Below the pieces are notes generated by a model. It was given only the letters and a program-made list of their open reading frames with translations, had not been told where the DNA came from and did no database searches. Shown here in pieces: positions 42,237 to 55,220 of a DNA stretch of 64,000 nt. The position numbers and the translations under genes were made by a program. Within the stretch, counting starts at the first letter, position 1. The number at the start of each line of letters is the position of its first letter. This DNA is from Flammulina velutipes (taxonomy: Eukaryota; Basidiomycota; Agaricomycetes; Agaricales; Physalacriaceae), in contig CM022376.1 in NCBI GenBank assembly GCA_011800155.1, forward strand, positions 992,001 to 1,056,000, written 5' to 3'.

Positions 42237-45200
42237 CTATGACGGTAATGGCGGGACCGGAGGCAACTGGCTTCGATTCGACGGCCGCTTCAGACGACGC
42301 TCCTCAAGATCCTTCGCCCGCGCTTCTTGCTCAGCCTGCATCTGCGACATGATCTGCAGTTGCTGAGCGATAAACTCCGAGGTACCAGGCCTAAAAACGT
42401 CAGAATGCGAATTGGAAGTTCAAATGACAATAGCTTACCTCATGCGAAGAATCTGCATGATAGTCTCCCCATTCGAAACCTCCTTCTCTTCCCGTTTCTC
42501 CTTCTTGCGGTTCTTGATCGTACCGAGATTTCGTTGTTGATAGACACTCTTCGCCCGCTTCTTCATCGTTGGGCTGGTGCTCAGCTTCTGCTGCATCATC
42601 CGCACACATTCTTCCATGAGTGCATCGCTATCGAAATATCAGTAAGGTGTCGTAGACGAAATCAAGGAAACGTGCGTGTGCCAATCATAGTAGAGTCGGA
42701 TGGAAACAACGTCACGATACTTCTGGTTCTGCAGAACCTCCAGAGGAACAGGTCCTTCTCCGTTGGCGTAGAAGTAATCGCGCAAGAACTACACCACAAT
42801 CAGTTGAAAATCGATACAAACCTGCAAACAATCTCACCTTCAGCCACTTGAACACAATATCCACCTCCTTATCGCTTAGAGCCTTCATGTCGCTTGCGAC
42901 CTCCGACAGTGGCGGGACCAACATGCCCTCAATCACGACTAAAATCTCCTTCCACACTCTCGTCATAACCTTCTCCTTCGCCGTGTCGCTTAGATACGTG
43001 TTGAGCGTCTGGAGGTTCGCATCGAAGTAGTCAAACAGAGGCATGATTGCCTCTTCAATCTCCACGTCAGTTAACTCCTCGGGGCGAACGCGCGGCTTCT
43101 CAGAGTGTGGTAGCGGTATTTGCACCTCGCTCGAGGACGTCCCCATAGCCGATCGATAGAAAGCCTGAACATTGCCTAGCGCCTTGTTGTAATCCAAGCC
43201 TTGATGACCGCCTTTCATTAGTGTCTTGACCACAGCCCGAGATAAGCATTGTCGGATAAAGGGTGACATCTGACGAAAACGTTTTCAGTCCTACTTCAGA
43301 CATCTCTCCGAAGACCTACTCACCTTGTCAATGAAGATGCGTAACATGTCGGCTTCCGCTCGCTTGAGAGACCGGAAGGCTCGTCCAAAGTAGAACTGTA
43401 TGTCGTCCTTCTCGCCCTCCATGCTAACCCGCACTAACACCCGTCCATGTGAATCTAGGTCCATCCACAAGTCATGCGCCAGGAAGTCGCCAAATCGCCG
43501 TGGATCCAGACACAGATATGCTCGTCCAACAGTATCGTGGTTACCAGCTATTAGCGCCCTATCACGAACACTGAGCATCAGCCATAACGGCTTCTCAACG
43601 GAAATGTCGAAAGTTTCCTCCCCTTCGATAATGTCAATAACCAGCAATCAGAGACGCGTCTGACCAACTCACAGCGAGGATTATTGGACTCGTATATGGT
43701 TCGCGTCTTTGCCAGTCGGTTTCCAGCTTCGTCGCTCAATGTAATAAAAGTGTCCAGCTTGGCCGTTGGGCTAGCGTCAGGCGCCGTCAGACCCTCCGCT
43801 ATGACAATCTTCACTGAGAACAAAAACCGTTCCCTCTCCGTCTTTTCTGGAACCGGAGGCGCGAGAGAGGCCAAAACATCAGCGAGCTTGTCTGCCTCCA
43901 TCTGATTGTAGGTATTATCCAATAATTTCCGCGCAGCTTCCACATTGTTCAGCTTCACGCACGACTCTGACTGGAAGTTGAACGGTTCCACTTTCTTCTC
44001 GCCTGTTATCGCCAGCTGTCGCGCCTTTTCAAGCCATGCAGATTGCTTTTGCGGTTGCAGGAAGTCTGTCGGGCGAGGGAACATTTCTGTCAGGAAAAGG
44101 CTTTCAACACTTCGGCAGTATTGTTCTATGGCCTTCGATATAGTCTAATTGTGTTCACATCAATGGATGGTGCGACCCACGTCGAAATGAGCATACCTTG
44201 GAGAGTGCAGTAAAGAACCGTGCATTTTGGTAGTTATCCTCCCATTCGAGATCCAAAAGAACGTTTATAGGGCTCTTGAGGGAATCGAAAAGGTCGACGA
44301 TGGAAGAACTGTGACCTTCGGGGCCCTCAGACTTCCACTAAACAAACGATGAGTTACTTGTTTATTGATCGTGTCCCGAATCTTACTTGGTCTGCCGCTA
44401 TTGCCTGGAAAGACAACATGTGAGCTCAATGTACAGAAAAGTCGTAGGTTCCGAAACTCACCGCCTCCACCCAGTGCGCCGTCTTGTCATCAGTATTCAA
44501 CAACCACTGTCGGACATAGGGTTCGAAAAACCTGGTCATTTCAAACTCGATTTGTCCTCTGGAGAGTATTATTAGTACAGTTGATGGAGAAGGAGAGCGC
44601 GAAACTTACTCCGGCACAAAGGCGGAATACATGCCCAACAGAGTCTTCGTCCGTCGATATAGCGCAAAGATATCTTGAATCGGCACATCTGGTGTTGGAC
44701 CATTCATAGAAGACTCGAACAGGCGCTTCTGGGAGCCCTGTAAATCCAGGACAAATCGTGGTATCTTGACCTCGACCACTATCGACACGATGTCAAGCAC
44801 ACTGCATAACGTCAGCACAGGCCAACGAAAAAAGGGCAGAACACCAACTCTAAGATGGGCGAAGGGAACCGTTTATCGAGCAACTTGGCCGACTTTTCGA
44901 TCTCGTCCGTCATCAGCAGTAACGGCAGTGCCCGATTCACACCAGGCGCTGCAGCTAGCTCCTGCATCTTCAAGTCATAGAATTCTGCGGCCACCTGCTG
45001 GACCCTCTCCTGCACATCCTTCATCCTCGCACCGATATCCACGTCGAAACGTTCCAAAAGCCCAGAATCCCTCACGTGCTCCAAAATCGTTAGATATGGT
45101 TCAATGTCGGAAGGTTTGAGATTCGGTAGGTTATCCATAGCGTGGTAAAGGGAAGAGAGGAAGATATTGAACAAGCTGCCATAGACGCTGGAAAGGTACT

Positions 45201-47029
45201 CCATCTAGCAGAAGAATGAAGTCAGCGAGGCGCGCGGATATGAGGGAAATGATACATACATCTTGTGAGGGCCACTTGTCTGCCTCGATGTCAGACATGG
45301 CTTTGGTGATGTTCGCCAAGCCCTCCGGTATGCACTCCAGCGGTACGTCCCCGCGCTCGTAGAACTGGCGCACTATGTCCATGAAACATATCGCCCTGTA
45401 TGGATGTGATATTCGCCATCGCATCGCACACTCGTTTAGCAGGTCAATGTGCGCTGCAGACAATATACCCAGGGAGACTTCATCATTATCGTCCACTTCT
45501 GGACTTAGCATGAGCTCTAAGTCTGCCAGCAGACATATCTCCAGTAGGCGTTTGTAGAATCGTTTGGGATTTGGGGGTATATAGGTGAAATGATGTCCAA
45601 CTTGGATGTCATCGTCTTCTTCCACAAGGGTATCATCGCCGTTGCTATAATCGTTACCGATCCCGTAGAAAGATCGTCGGCTATTTACTGAAGGGGTTCG
45701 GGTCGCAGAAGGTGCCGAATCGAAGGATGAGTACAGAGATCCTGGACGTGCGCTTGAGGTAGAGGTGTACAGAGACCCTGGACGGGCAGCGGTGGAGGGA
45801 TTTGGGCGCATGGACGGAGATGCGTCGCCGGGGGTTGATTTCGCAAGCTCGGGCTTGTACTGGACCATAGCCACCATCATCTGTTGTAGATGGGTCGTCT
45901 CCAAAGACTTCCAATGCAGCCATGCCGCTTCACTGTCAAAGTCGTCCCTGCGGCCTGGAAAATGAGCGCCTGCATTGATATTCTTGAGGCAGGTCTGTCC
46001 AAAGTGTCAAACCAAAAAACATGTTCTCCAGCATAAAACACACCTTGAGGTCTGTGAGTGCCGCCTTCTCTGTGCATATACCTCTGAGGTTGTCAATCTC
46101 CTCCTGGGCGGCAGATTCGGGGATTTTGAACAGGGCTGCTACGATGCGAACGAGATCCATGTCAGCTACACTGACAGAGCTTGTTGGGGCAAGTGAGATC
46201 GTTGAATCGCGGGTTGAAGAGGAGTCGTAGCCCGAGTCGGTGGCCGACTGTGCGGGTGCGAGCTTGGCAGCATATGTGTCGAGACGTGATAACAGTTCCG
46301 GCGATACATGGCTGACGTTTCGGAGGCATTCGCGCAGCATTTTTACGAAAATGGCAATGTGGTTGTTGAGCTCGAGTTTCCAGCCATCGCCGGCGAGGGT
46401 AGGTTCCTTCTTTAAGACGCCTGTCGCATGCGTAGCGAACATAAGAATGAGCTCTTCAATCTTGCGATTCTCCTTCATCTGCCGCTTGAAGCTTGCGTCC
46501 ATAAACATCCCATAGAATTTGGCCATCGTACGCCGTACGAGCTGATCTGAGTATCTGCTGTCTGTTAACGTAAGGTACCACTGCCTAAACGAACGAAAAC
46601 GCACCCCGCAGCCTTTCCCATTGCGATGTCCTGCAGTTTCTGTTCCAGTACTTTGAGCAGCTTCTCCGGGAACTTGACACTCTTGGAGCCATCGCGCAGG
46701 TTCATATCCTTGAACATGTCTCCAAGAGAAAAGTTGGAAAGCGCCGACAGTCGCGACGAATGCTCGCGTTCCTTTGCAGCCTCGACATGGCTTGGTTCCG
46801 GGGCAGCCTTGGGGATTAATAGGTAGCTCAAGTATCTATTTTCCGTTGAATATTCGTCTCCAATATTATTTGGTTCACTCACGATACGCGCAGAACATAG
46901 CTAGTGATTGTTAGCTGAATATTAAGTCACATAGGTCGTTGCGACGTACTTGAAGAGTTCCTCATCGGTAACTCTGTATTTCGACAGTCGCTTTTCTTGT
47001 GTAAAGCTGCTATAGCTGCGTCTTGACAT
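42237..47029 (-). CDS. Munc13/Ync13-like C2 and MUN (MHD) domain protein
   Basis: Large multi-exon gene for a fungal Munc13-homology protein, the group that includes fission yeast Ync13, which acts in exocytosis/endocytosis coupling and cytokinesis at the plasma membrane. Start at 47029 (MSRRSYSSFTQEKRLSKYRV). The N-terminal MUN part includes DRQLVRRTMAKFYGMFMDAS, the acidic/Ser-rich linker near 45800-45600, and LLEICLLADLELML. The MHD1-like part has AAHIDLLNECAMRWRISH and VRQFYERGDVPLE. A central C2 domain (about 43890-43640) has FSVKIVIAEGLTAPD, TAKLDTFITLSDEAG and AKTRTIYESNNPR. The MHD2-like C-terminus has KEKVMTRVWKEILVVIEG and KALSDKEVDIVFKWLKV, and the frame ends QLPPVPPLPS at 42237. 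At least a dozen short introns. It is the intact relative of the five decayed copies at 5-23 kb. Confidence 0.85.
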
Positions 47030-47423
47030 GAACGACACGAGCAGAAGATAGTGGTGGTAAGTGCCTAAGAGGCAAATAAGGCAAGCACCGCCCCTAATTC
47101 GTCATTACCTCGTGTTTCAGTGCGCCACATTTCGGTATTGACGTTCGACAATCTGGAAAGCTTCAGCAACGTCTCTTGCGTGATCCTCCGGTCGCATAAG
47201 CCCAACGAAAATTATATTTTGCATCTCTTCAGCTCCTGGTTATTGACATTGACAGACAGGGCCAAGTGAATGACATTTAGTACATGACATAAATATCTGT
47301 TACCAGGCCTTTTGATTGCCACTAATCTCAAGCTCGATCTTCAGTCTTGAACTAATGCAGACTGTCAGGAATTGTACATCAACGACTCTTGAAGTGATGC
47401 ACTACGTACTACAGTAGAGTCAC

Positions 47424-48675
47424 CTAGTCCTTTAAGTCAACAACAATAGGACCGAACCCATTCCCTCCGACCGACGCATTGTCAAACAGTGCTGCTCGTA
47501 CTCCATTGGGGGAATTTGCGCCATTGACGAACGCGGTCCGGGATATACTCTTTGGTAGAGAAAGTGGCTCCGGATACTCTTGTTCGTCTGTTTGATGATT
47601 GTCTGCCTCGGCGGGTATGTCTCCAGAAGCAGCCATGACGGTTTCTTCCTCCGTGGCCTGGATACGAGGTGAAGATGCGTCTCCATGCTTCCACGTATGA
47701 AGATAGGCGCCATGACCTTCGTGAATGTGTCCAAAGAGATGAATCCTTGGGCGAAGGTACGGTAGGCGATTGGCAAGATCACGGCACCCAGCCAAGACTC
47801 CGCCGAATGTCGCGTCAAAAATATGCAGAGGTGGGCCATGCGTCAGTCTGCCTTCTAGTCAGCCATTGCAGAGGGGGAGGACTTTGATTCAAACGCACAT
47901 TATATCGCTCCTTGGAAACGTTGATACGAGCTCTACATATGATCAGCCAATGCGTTCAGATTGAAGGTTCTTGCACGTACTTTTTCCATCTTCACGTCTG
48001 TAGTTGAATGCCATTTGACAAAACTCTGGAGACCACTGTATAGTAAGGTATGTGATCAGGATGATACTTGCTTACGAGTGCGGCGAATGTACCGGCGATC
48101 CATAGAGACTCCAAGTTCGACCATTCTCTTTGGCAGTAAATTCGATACACTCATCCTGAACGTAGATAATACCAGCTTTACGAGCTCTCTCCCCCGTTAG
48201 GAGAGGCATGATCTGGTTGATGTCCTAGTAGGTGCGGGTCGTATCATAAGAACTTGAAGGTCAAACAAAGACTCACATCTTTATCCTCCCAATTCGCAGT
48301 ATACTTGTCGTACCAGCCATCCTGCTGGTGAAGGGTCAGGTCATGGTTTCCTGCGATGATACTAGTCGAGCCCTAGTAGGCATTATTTAAACTCGAGGTC
48401 GCGAGACCTTACATTTTCGTCTTGTGTGGTAGGGAATAGAGCCATTCCATTGTAACTTCGAATTCGTCAAGTGCGCCAAAGTCCGTGAGATCGCCACTGT
48501 GTAGAAGAACGTCTCCGTTGGGAACAGGAAATGTCCGGCCGTGAGTGTCACTAATGCAAACAAATCGTGTCCAGGTCGCGGGATCAGGGATGGGAGGCAA
48601 ATCAGAGTACTCTAGGTGTATCACAGTGTCTTCAGATTTAAATGTGATAGGCCCCGTAGACGCCATGTTTAACAA
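47424..48675 (-). CDS. Calcineurin-like metallophosphoesterase (MPPED-like)
   Basis: Complete metallophosphoesterase of the MPPED1/2-like class, predicted to hydrolyse phosphodiesters using two metal ions. Motifs in order: FVCISDTHGRTF, GDVLLHSGDLTD, IIAGNHDLTLH (after an intron ending near 48370), THGPPLHIFD, and FGHIHEGHGAY near the C-terminus. Introns are short GT-AG. The last exon (to 47424) carries an acidic, probably exposed loop and ends FGPIVVDLKD. The first Met (48675) is used; MAST three codons later is an alternative. It is divergent from the aldo/keto reductase gene at 48947. It is paralogous to the gene at the left window edge, which has the same exon boundary after LPHKTK. Confidence 0.88.
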
Positions 48676-48946
48676 AGGCGCCAGTACTGATGGTGGTCGA
48701 TGAGAAGAGTACGGTTGTCCGGTCCGTTAACCGAGTCAGAGAATATCCGGCCCGACGTGGCGTTGCGTATCCGCCTTAAGACTGGTTCGCGACGGCAGCC
48801 AGCATGATACCTACAAAACCTTCGGAATTGTTACTACATATTTTCCATCGGCATCACCGACGGCTATCGCAACTGGGCTTGGCTGGATCCTTTTCAAATT
48901 CCTTTCTTCTTCATTACTACCACCTGCCACCTGATCAACTCAAAAA

Positions 48947-50382
48947 ATGACGCCGATTAAGACGATTAGACTGAACACTGGCGCTGATATTCCATGGATC
49001 GGTAGGTGATCCCATTCATTCTGTTGGATTATCCAGAGATATTTGCTATAAGGAATCGGCGCATCTCAAGCCAAAGTACCGGAGGGTCGAGACACGAAGA
49101 AGTGGCTTCTCACTGCTATACAGGTGATTCAGTGTTCTTAAGTTCGGCGTTGAAGCTTCGTTCCTACAGTCTCTACAGGCCGGATACAGACATATCGATA
49201 CCGCCAACATATATGGTATGCCTCATTAAGCACAGCGGATAGTACACCTTTTTCAAGTCTGAACATGTAGGTACTGAAAGCGCCGTTGCTGATGCCATTC
49301 AAGAAAGTGGCGTACCTCGTGAAGAATTCTTCATCACGACGAAACTCGAGTAACTCGATCCCTCTCTCGGCTTTTGAATAATTATTGAAAGATTATCAGC
49401 TGGACAAAGAACCACTGTATTCCCGAAGCCATCAACGAGAGTCTCAAGAAGCTCCGGACAACATATATCGACCTGGTAATATCGATTCTATCTCAAAAGC
49501 TATTTGCTCACGGATCATCTCAGTATATGCTGCATTGGCCCCAATGCGCTGTCTCCGAAGGTATGTCAATACCTGTACCGAGTGCTTTCAATACATTTAG
49601 TGCTCTGATAGGAACCAGTTTTCCAAAGAATATAGACGGAACATACAAGCTGACGGATCGTTACAATTTCCGAGACTCCTGGAAGGAGTTAGAGGTTGCC
49701 TATAGCCAAGGGAAATGTAGAGCCATTGGCGTCAGCAATTTTTCAATCAAGACGTATGTGATGATAGTGTTCAACCTCCTGCAACGCAGTGACTAATGTT
49801 TGGCATAGTTTAGAAGACCTTTTAGAGGTAGCAGATATCATACCGGCGGCCAACCAAGTCGAGTACGACTTTTTACAACTCAGTCTAGTTTTACGCTGAT
49901 GCGCCACACTAGGCTTCATCCCTATTTGGCTCAGAACGAGCTTTTAGCTTATTGTAAAAGCCAAGGGATCGCTGTCATTGCGTACACACCAGGAGGCAAA
50001 TGATCTACTGCCGTCCGTAGCATTGATGCTGACCACTTGTTAGGCCGTAGTATCGTGCGAAGTGATCCCGAGATTAAACGGATTGCAGAGGCCTACCATG
50101 TATCTCCTACCCAGGTCATACTGGCTTGGCATGCAACGAGAGGTACAATTGTCCTTCCCAAGAGCATCAACGCGGAGAGACAAAGGGAGAACACGCAGGT
50201 TAGTAGAATCCTTTCCTCTGGATTTGCAAGATACTAACATATTGGATTACAAGATACCAGAGCTGCGCGATGAAGATGTATCAATCATCAATCAATTGGA
50301 TCGTAAACAAAGAATATCTAACGGAGCAGATGAGAATGGCCAAGTATATGGCTGGTCGTATGAACAACTGGGTTGGGAATAG
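48947..50382 (+). CDS. Aldo/keto reductase
   Basis: NADPH-dependent AKR, (alpha/beta)8 barrel, cytosolic; the natural carbonyl substrate is unknown. After splicing, the catalytic tetrad is visible: Asp and Tyr in GYRHIDTANIY, Lys in EEFFITTKLE, His in YMLHWPQ. Further landmarks are IGVSNFSIKTLEDLLEVA, NQVELHPYLAQNELLAYC, IAVIAYTPGG, VSPTQVILAWHATRG and IVLPKS (cofactor-binding region). About nine short introns. One intron (49996-50042) must use a GC donor (GAG|GCAAAT) to avoid an in-frame TGA at 50001. With it the frame reads TPGGRSIVRSDPE as expected for the family. The end at 50382 (LGWE) is typical. The alternative is a recently disabled gene. Confidence 0.8.
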
Positions 50383-50448
50383 TGATCGGGAGATTGTGGG
50401 CGGGAGAATTGAGCGTGGGAATTTATCATCTCCTTCACAGTACCCACC

Positions 50449-51088
50449 ATGTCCAAATTGCCACCCGATGTTTCTGACGGTGTTTTCGCTGTTTCTGGGT
50501 CTACATTTATCAACGCTCCAGTTGATAAAGTGTGGCATATTCTGCTAGACTTTGAAGGGTACAAGGAATGGTAACAGTTTATCTGACTGTCAGGTAAACG
50601 GAGTACTGAACCATTCCCAAGGAATCCTTTTGTGTCTGTTTCACCATTCAGTCTTATATCTCCCTCCTCACTCTCCCGAAATACTTAGGCGAGGCCAAAA
50701 GGTCACTGACCGCGCCGGAAACGAAATAGCGCACGAAATCGCGGAGGGGCAGTTCATGTCAATCTACCCTGTTCACCTACCGCCTACCCTAGACGACCTA
50801 CCTAGCTACAAGAAGTCTTCGGCCTTCGTCGTCTGCACATGTCTGGATAACGGTAACCACCGCGTTGCATGGAGGACTGCTGGTAGCCTACCCGCATGGC
50901 TTTTGGACGCAGAACGGTGGCAGATGCTTACGGTTCAGGAAGATGGACGCGTCAAGTACGAGAGCGTGGAGGTCTTTAAGGGGATAGTGGCATATCTCGT
51001 TAAGCTCGTGGTGGGGAAGGACCTCATTTTGGGAGTCGAGGCCATGGCCGAAGGATTGAAGAAGAGAGCCGAATCGTCGGAGGGTTGA
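50449..51088 (+). CDS. SRPBCC-fold (START/polyketide cyclase-like) protein
   Basis: Small protein of 177 residues with a hydrophobic ligand-binding fold. Exons 50449-50570, 50622-50633 and 50689-51088. The start is MSKLPPDVSDGVFAVSG; the family signature is INAPVDKVWHILLDFEGYKE followed by WNPFVRGQKV, created only when a 12-nt microexon (50622-50633) is included. The C-terminus has TVQEDGRVKYESVEVFKGIV and a long final helix. Such proteins bind lipids or act as cyclases; the partner here is unknown. It lies in the same orientation just after the aldo/keto reductase. Confidence 0.75.
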
Positions 51089-51980
51089 GCTACCAAGTAC
51101 GCCATATCTTGTTCAGATGATAGTTGAAGCCTGAATTGTGTGCAGATATTAACGCTGACTCGGGCACGGGCGTCCCTCAACGTGGGTATTTGCTTTGAAC
51201 TTGGACTAATCATTTTGTTGTTCACGATCTGTATTCAAGATACCTATCATTTGCGCTCGCCGCTCCACCCCGTAGTCACCATCGGGATGACAACTTACGT
51301 TGCTACTGTGTTCAAGACGCTTCGATATATCTATGCACTGCTAGGAACGTCGACACTCTTTTTGAACCCTCGGCGAATTCGGAAATGAACGACGATTGAT
51401 AGACTATGTTCCTCCTCAGACTGGGACGCTCGTCTATGGAATCTATCTACGCCTCGGATTGTGCCATCCTCGCGACCATGTGCATCCTGTATCCCGGATG
51501 ATCTCAATCACTATCTGTATGAGTTTCTGGTAAGTCTGGTTGAGATTCGGAAGACCTGTGGATGGCGAGGTTCTTCTTGTCCTTATGTTACGGTGTCGAT
51601 AGACATGATAGTCACAATCTAGGCAACATAGGACAAAGTTCGCTTGATCTTCACTATCATGCGAGGCACCATGACAGGTAGAATGTATTGATCTTGCTAG
51701 TTTCTATCCCCTACCAGCAGAACGATGAATTGCCGAGGACACAAATGACGAGAAAGTGACGACGGCCACTTAGATTCCCAAGGTGGTGGGAATATTGGGG
51801 CTCAAAAACTCAGATGCACACGAACTCGAACTGAAAATTGTTGAAATGGCGAGCTTCAACATAGGCCATTCGATCGCTCGGCTATTGGATGAGATTTTCT
51901 GATTCCGAACTCCTCATGCTTGCGTTGTTAATTATCCTATAAATTAGCTGGTGCTACAGACTTTGTCCCCACGGCTAGAC
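51089..51980. other. Intergenic, nothing recognised
   Basis: About 890 bp without a supported gene. A short open stretch (51140-51388) has a hydrophobic run but no family resemblance or intron context. Confidence 0.5.
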
Positions 51981-54000
51981 GATGCTTTCCATCTTCCTCT
52001 TAGCATTTTCGCTCTGTGTGGCGCACGTTCGGTCTACCACGTTCCCCCAAATTTGCCAGGATATCAGCGCTTCTATTTCTAACCATAGTGATGTCTATTA
52101 TCCTGGTAGGCTTCCGCCATTCAAACGATTTGGTGTTAGTGATGCATCTTAGGATCGGTGGGCTACATTCGGGACAATAACCACTGGGCTTCCTCGAGTT
52201 CGCAGTCGTCTTTGTGTAGTGTTGAGCCTGGAACAGTTGATGATGTAGCCACTATTGTGCGTTATTTCCGCTCATATTCGGCTACCAAGTTCTTAGATCT
52301 ACGTTCAGCTTTCTATTGTTGGTACTACGAGGACACCTTTTGCAGTATGTTTCCCAGGCTGATACGTGCACGAGGTCTTCACAATATCTGGCAGGTCAAA
52401 GGAGGAGGGCACACATCCAACCCAGGCTTTTCGTCTACCAATGGTGTACAAATCTCTATGGTTCGTTTCGACGAGGTCAACTACGATAAGGCTTCACAAA
52501 CCGTGGTGGTTGGATCGGGCCTTATCTGGGACGATGTCTACGAAGCACTTGAAGAGCATGGCGTCAACGTTGTGGGCGGTCGAGTATCTGGCGTCGGCGT
52601 AGCAGGTTTCACCCTCGGAGGAGGTATGCATGCTTGTTCCCTCGCGTTCCCCTGGCGAGAAGTAGCGAAGCTGTCGCGATCATTAAATTGGACTGCGTGC
52701 TAATCTGACGTTATAGGTTATTCTTGGTTGACCAATCAGTACGGCTTAACTGCTGATACTGTCGTGAACTTCGAACTCGTGAAGCCAGGTGGTGATATCG
52801 TCAATGTTACGAAAAAGTCAGATAAAGACTTGTTTTTCGCTCTGAAGGTGTGCTTCACGTATATCTTATCCTCCCATCGTTCTACATCTAACATGCGCGT
52901 CTTAGGGTGGACTGAACAACTTCGCGAGTCGAAACTCAACTAGGAGCATTTCTATTGGTGATTAACACATCTGTAGGGTATCGTGACGCGTTTCACCTTC
53001 AAGGCATTTCCACAAGGCGAAGTCTGGGTATGGTTGCGTCTTCTTATCCATGTGGTTTCTAAAATCTGAACATTCCCGCAGGGAGGTCTCATGACATTCA
53101 CCTCTGATCAAATCGATAAAATCAGCAAAGCGACAGCTACATTCTCGAGCGATGTCAGGGATCCAAAGGCCAACATCATCTCGACATACAACTTCCTCCT
53201 TGGCCAGGTGAGTATCCATGCTTGGACTCCACCTGTAATTCCGTTTTAATGCTTAACTTCCTATCAGCCTGGAATTGTGCTGCTGATGTTCTACGATGGG
53301 CCAACACCACCCGCTGGAATCTTTGACGAATTCTTGGCGATACCTTACCTCACTAAGAATGTGCAGACACGTAGCTTTCTGGACTTAGTCAAAGCGGCCC
53401 CTGCTGGTGCGACCGCAGGTTCGCGGTATGTACTCTCAATAATATTTGACAACTCCCCTCATTTACCAAATCAGAGCCACATTTAATACCGTCCCGCTCA
53501 TAGCAAATACCGCGACAGTTATCGATGCTGTCCTTAATGAGACTAAAGTGAGCGAGCACTATGTTTCCAAAGTTGACCCACCTGACCTATTCCATTATTA
53601 GTACTGGGGGTCTAAGCTGAGCTTAGCCTCTGGCCTATTCTTCTCCTACGATGTCGAGCCCTTCCAGCCTAACATTCTAAGCTTCAACCAGGACGCCACG
53701 GCATACCCACCAACGCGCTCCGTCAGCTACTTGCCCCTCAACCTCTACTTCGCATGGACTCTACCAGCATCGGACGTCCTGTTCCATGACGCTGTGAGGC
53801 AGAGTGCTGCTCACCTACGTAATGTTGCAGTCGCGGATGGTCAGTCAAGTGTCGGTGGCGCTGCGGTGTATCCGAACTACGCGGTACATGATACACCCCT
53901 TGATGTCATGTACGGAGATAATGTACGCAGGTTAAAGGGGATTAAGGCTGTTGTGGACCCGGACGATGTTATGGGTCTAGCAGGAGGGTTCAGGCTTTGA
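51981..54000 (+). CDS. Secreted FAD-linked (PCMH-type) oxidase
   Basis: Extracellular or vesicular flavoprotein oxidase of the FAD_binding_4/berberine-bridge-like group. The start MLSIFLLAFSLCVAHVRS is a signal peptide. The FAD domain has SSLCSVEPGTVDDVATIVRY, VKGGGHTSNPGFSSTNGVQI, VVVGSGLIWDDVYEALEEHG, GGRVSGVGVAGFTLGGGYSW and TNQYGLTADTVVNFELV. Substrate-side segments include GLNNFGIVTRFTFKAFPQGE and LPLNLYFAWTLPASDV. The usual BBE C-terminal NWxxxYYG motif is absent; the end is VDPDDVMGLAGGFRL. At least seven short introns. Substrate probably a sugar, phenolic or secondary metabolite (inference). Confidence 0.85.
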
Positions 54001-54263
54001 TATAAGTATATCCTCCTCTCTGGTTAAGTAAGCTATCGTCATCGTGGAATGAATGCATAGTGGCGCCCCCGGCCTGCCAAACACAAGCAGTAATGTAGCG
54101 CATGATCGAATACACTCATTCATTGTTGTATTGTCATTGAGTCCATTTGACGCGTTTTAATTCAAACAAATAACGGAATAGCTACATATAATCCATGTAC
54201 GGGATAGTCCAGTTCTGCGCCACGTCAATGCTGCTTCCTTCTCTACCCTTCTTTTTAAAACTA
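54001..54263. other. Convergent intergenic region
   Basis: 3' flanks of the oxidase and zinc-finger genes; no gene. Confidence 0.5.
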
Positions 54264-55220
54264 TTAATCAGTATGTATACTTCCTTCGTGACGAAGGGGT
54301 CTGCCTCGCAAGTTATGCGCACCACGCTCATGTCGACCAACCGACGTGGAGTCAGCGAAGGCGTGCCCGCACTCTGAGCAAAAGAGACATTCCTTCCTAG
54401 AGTGTTTATCGCGTGTGTGACCTAAGAGTATTAAATACACCAGCCGAAGAATGACACTGAGTAAGATACACTCACGCTTCAGACTTCCTAGAGTCGTGAA
54501 ACCAGCGTTCTGGCAACCAGATACGTCACAATTGAAGGTTGCGGGCCTCTTCCTGCGCTTTTGTATGCTATTGCAATCCGGACCTCGTCGGCGGAGCGTC
54601 GTTCCTCGGGCTTGGGGCGCTGGGATGATGCTCGGGTGGGAAGGGATGTCCTCTTGAGAAGAAGCGTCGCATACATCGACGTTACTGGTGGAAACAGAGT
54701 CCGAGAATGACGGGAAAGGAATAGCTGCATGGTCGAAACCAGTACCAAAAGGTGGGTAGTGGTCTGGCATTGGTGACTGGAGAAAAGGCGCAGCGTCCCA
54801 CCCGTCGAACAATTCGGAAGTGGACGTCATATTGTCTGGACTCGGAAGAAGGGCCGGTTGACGAGAACAGTTTGAAGAAGAGTTGATAAAGCTGGAATTG
54901 GTGTGGTCTGGTATTACCATCGACACCGAATCAGGGATGTATATTCCGGCTGGGAGGTCTTGCTGAGATGAGGGATATGCGTTGGATGGAGATATAGACA
55001 TGGCATGGGAGGGCGATATTGCGTTCAGTTCTTGCTGATGGTCACTCCCATTGGGGAACAGTAACCTCGTAGAGTTGAACCCAGTGCGATATCGATTCTC
55101 GCGTGGTCTCTGGTCACTGCGATTACTGTGAAAGCTCCCAAGAGGATCTGAGAAATACTCTTAAGTCGAGGCGGGGAATTCAGCAGCATAGTACTCACTC
55201 AGACGTGATATGGAGGGCAT
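54264..55220 (-). CDS. C2H2 zinc-finger protein, paralogue 1
   Basis: Predicted transcription factor of 283 residues. Exons 55220-55199, 55147-54476 and 54421-54264. After a long Ser/Pro/Asn-rich region (possible activation region; MSISPSNAYPSSQQDLPAG) and a basic stretch (QKRRKRP) come two C2H2-like fingers: CDVSGCQNAGFTTLGSLKRH...KH and CSECGHAFADSTSVGRH...H. Intron 2 splits the first finger between Arg and His in the HTRDKH motif. The related gene at 57290-59300 has an intron at exactly the same point. The 22-nt first exon (MPSISRL) was chosen because it restores an open frame through the GTGAGT-TTTCTCAG intron; MSIS at 55001 is the alternative start. Confidence 0.75.
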
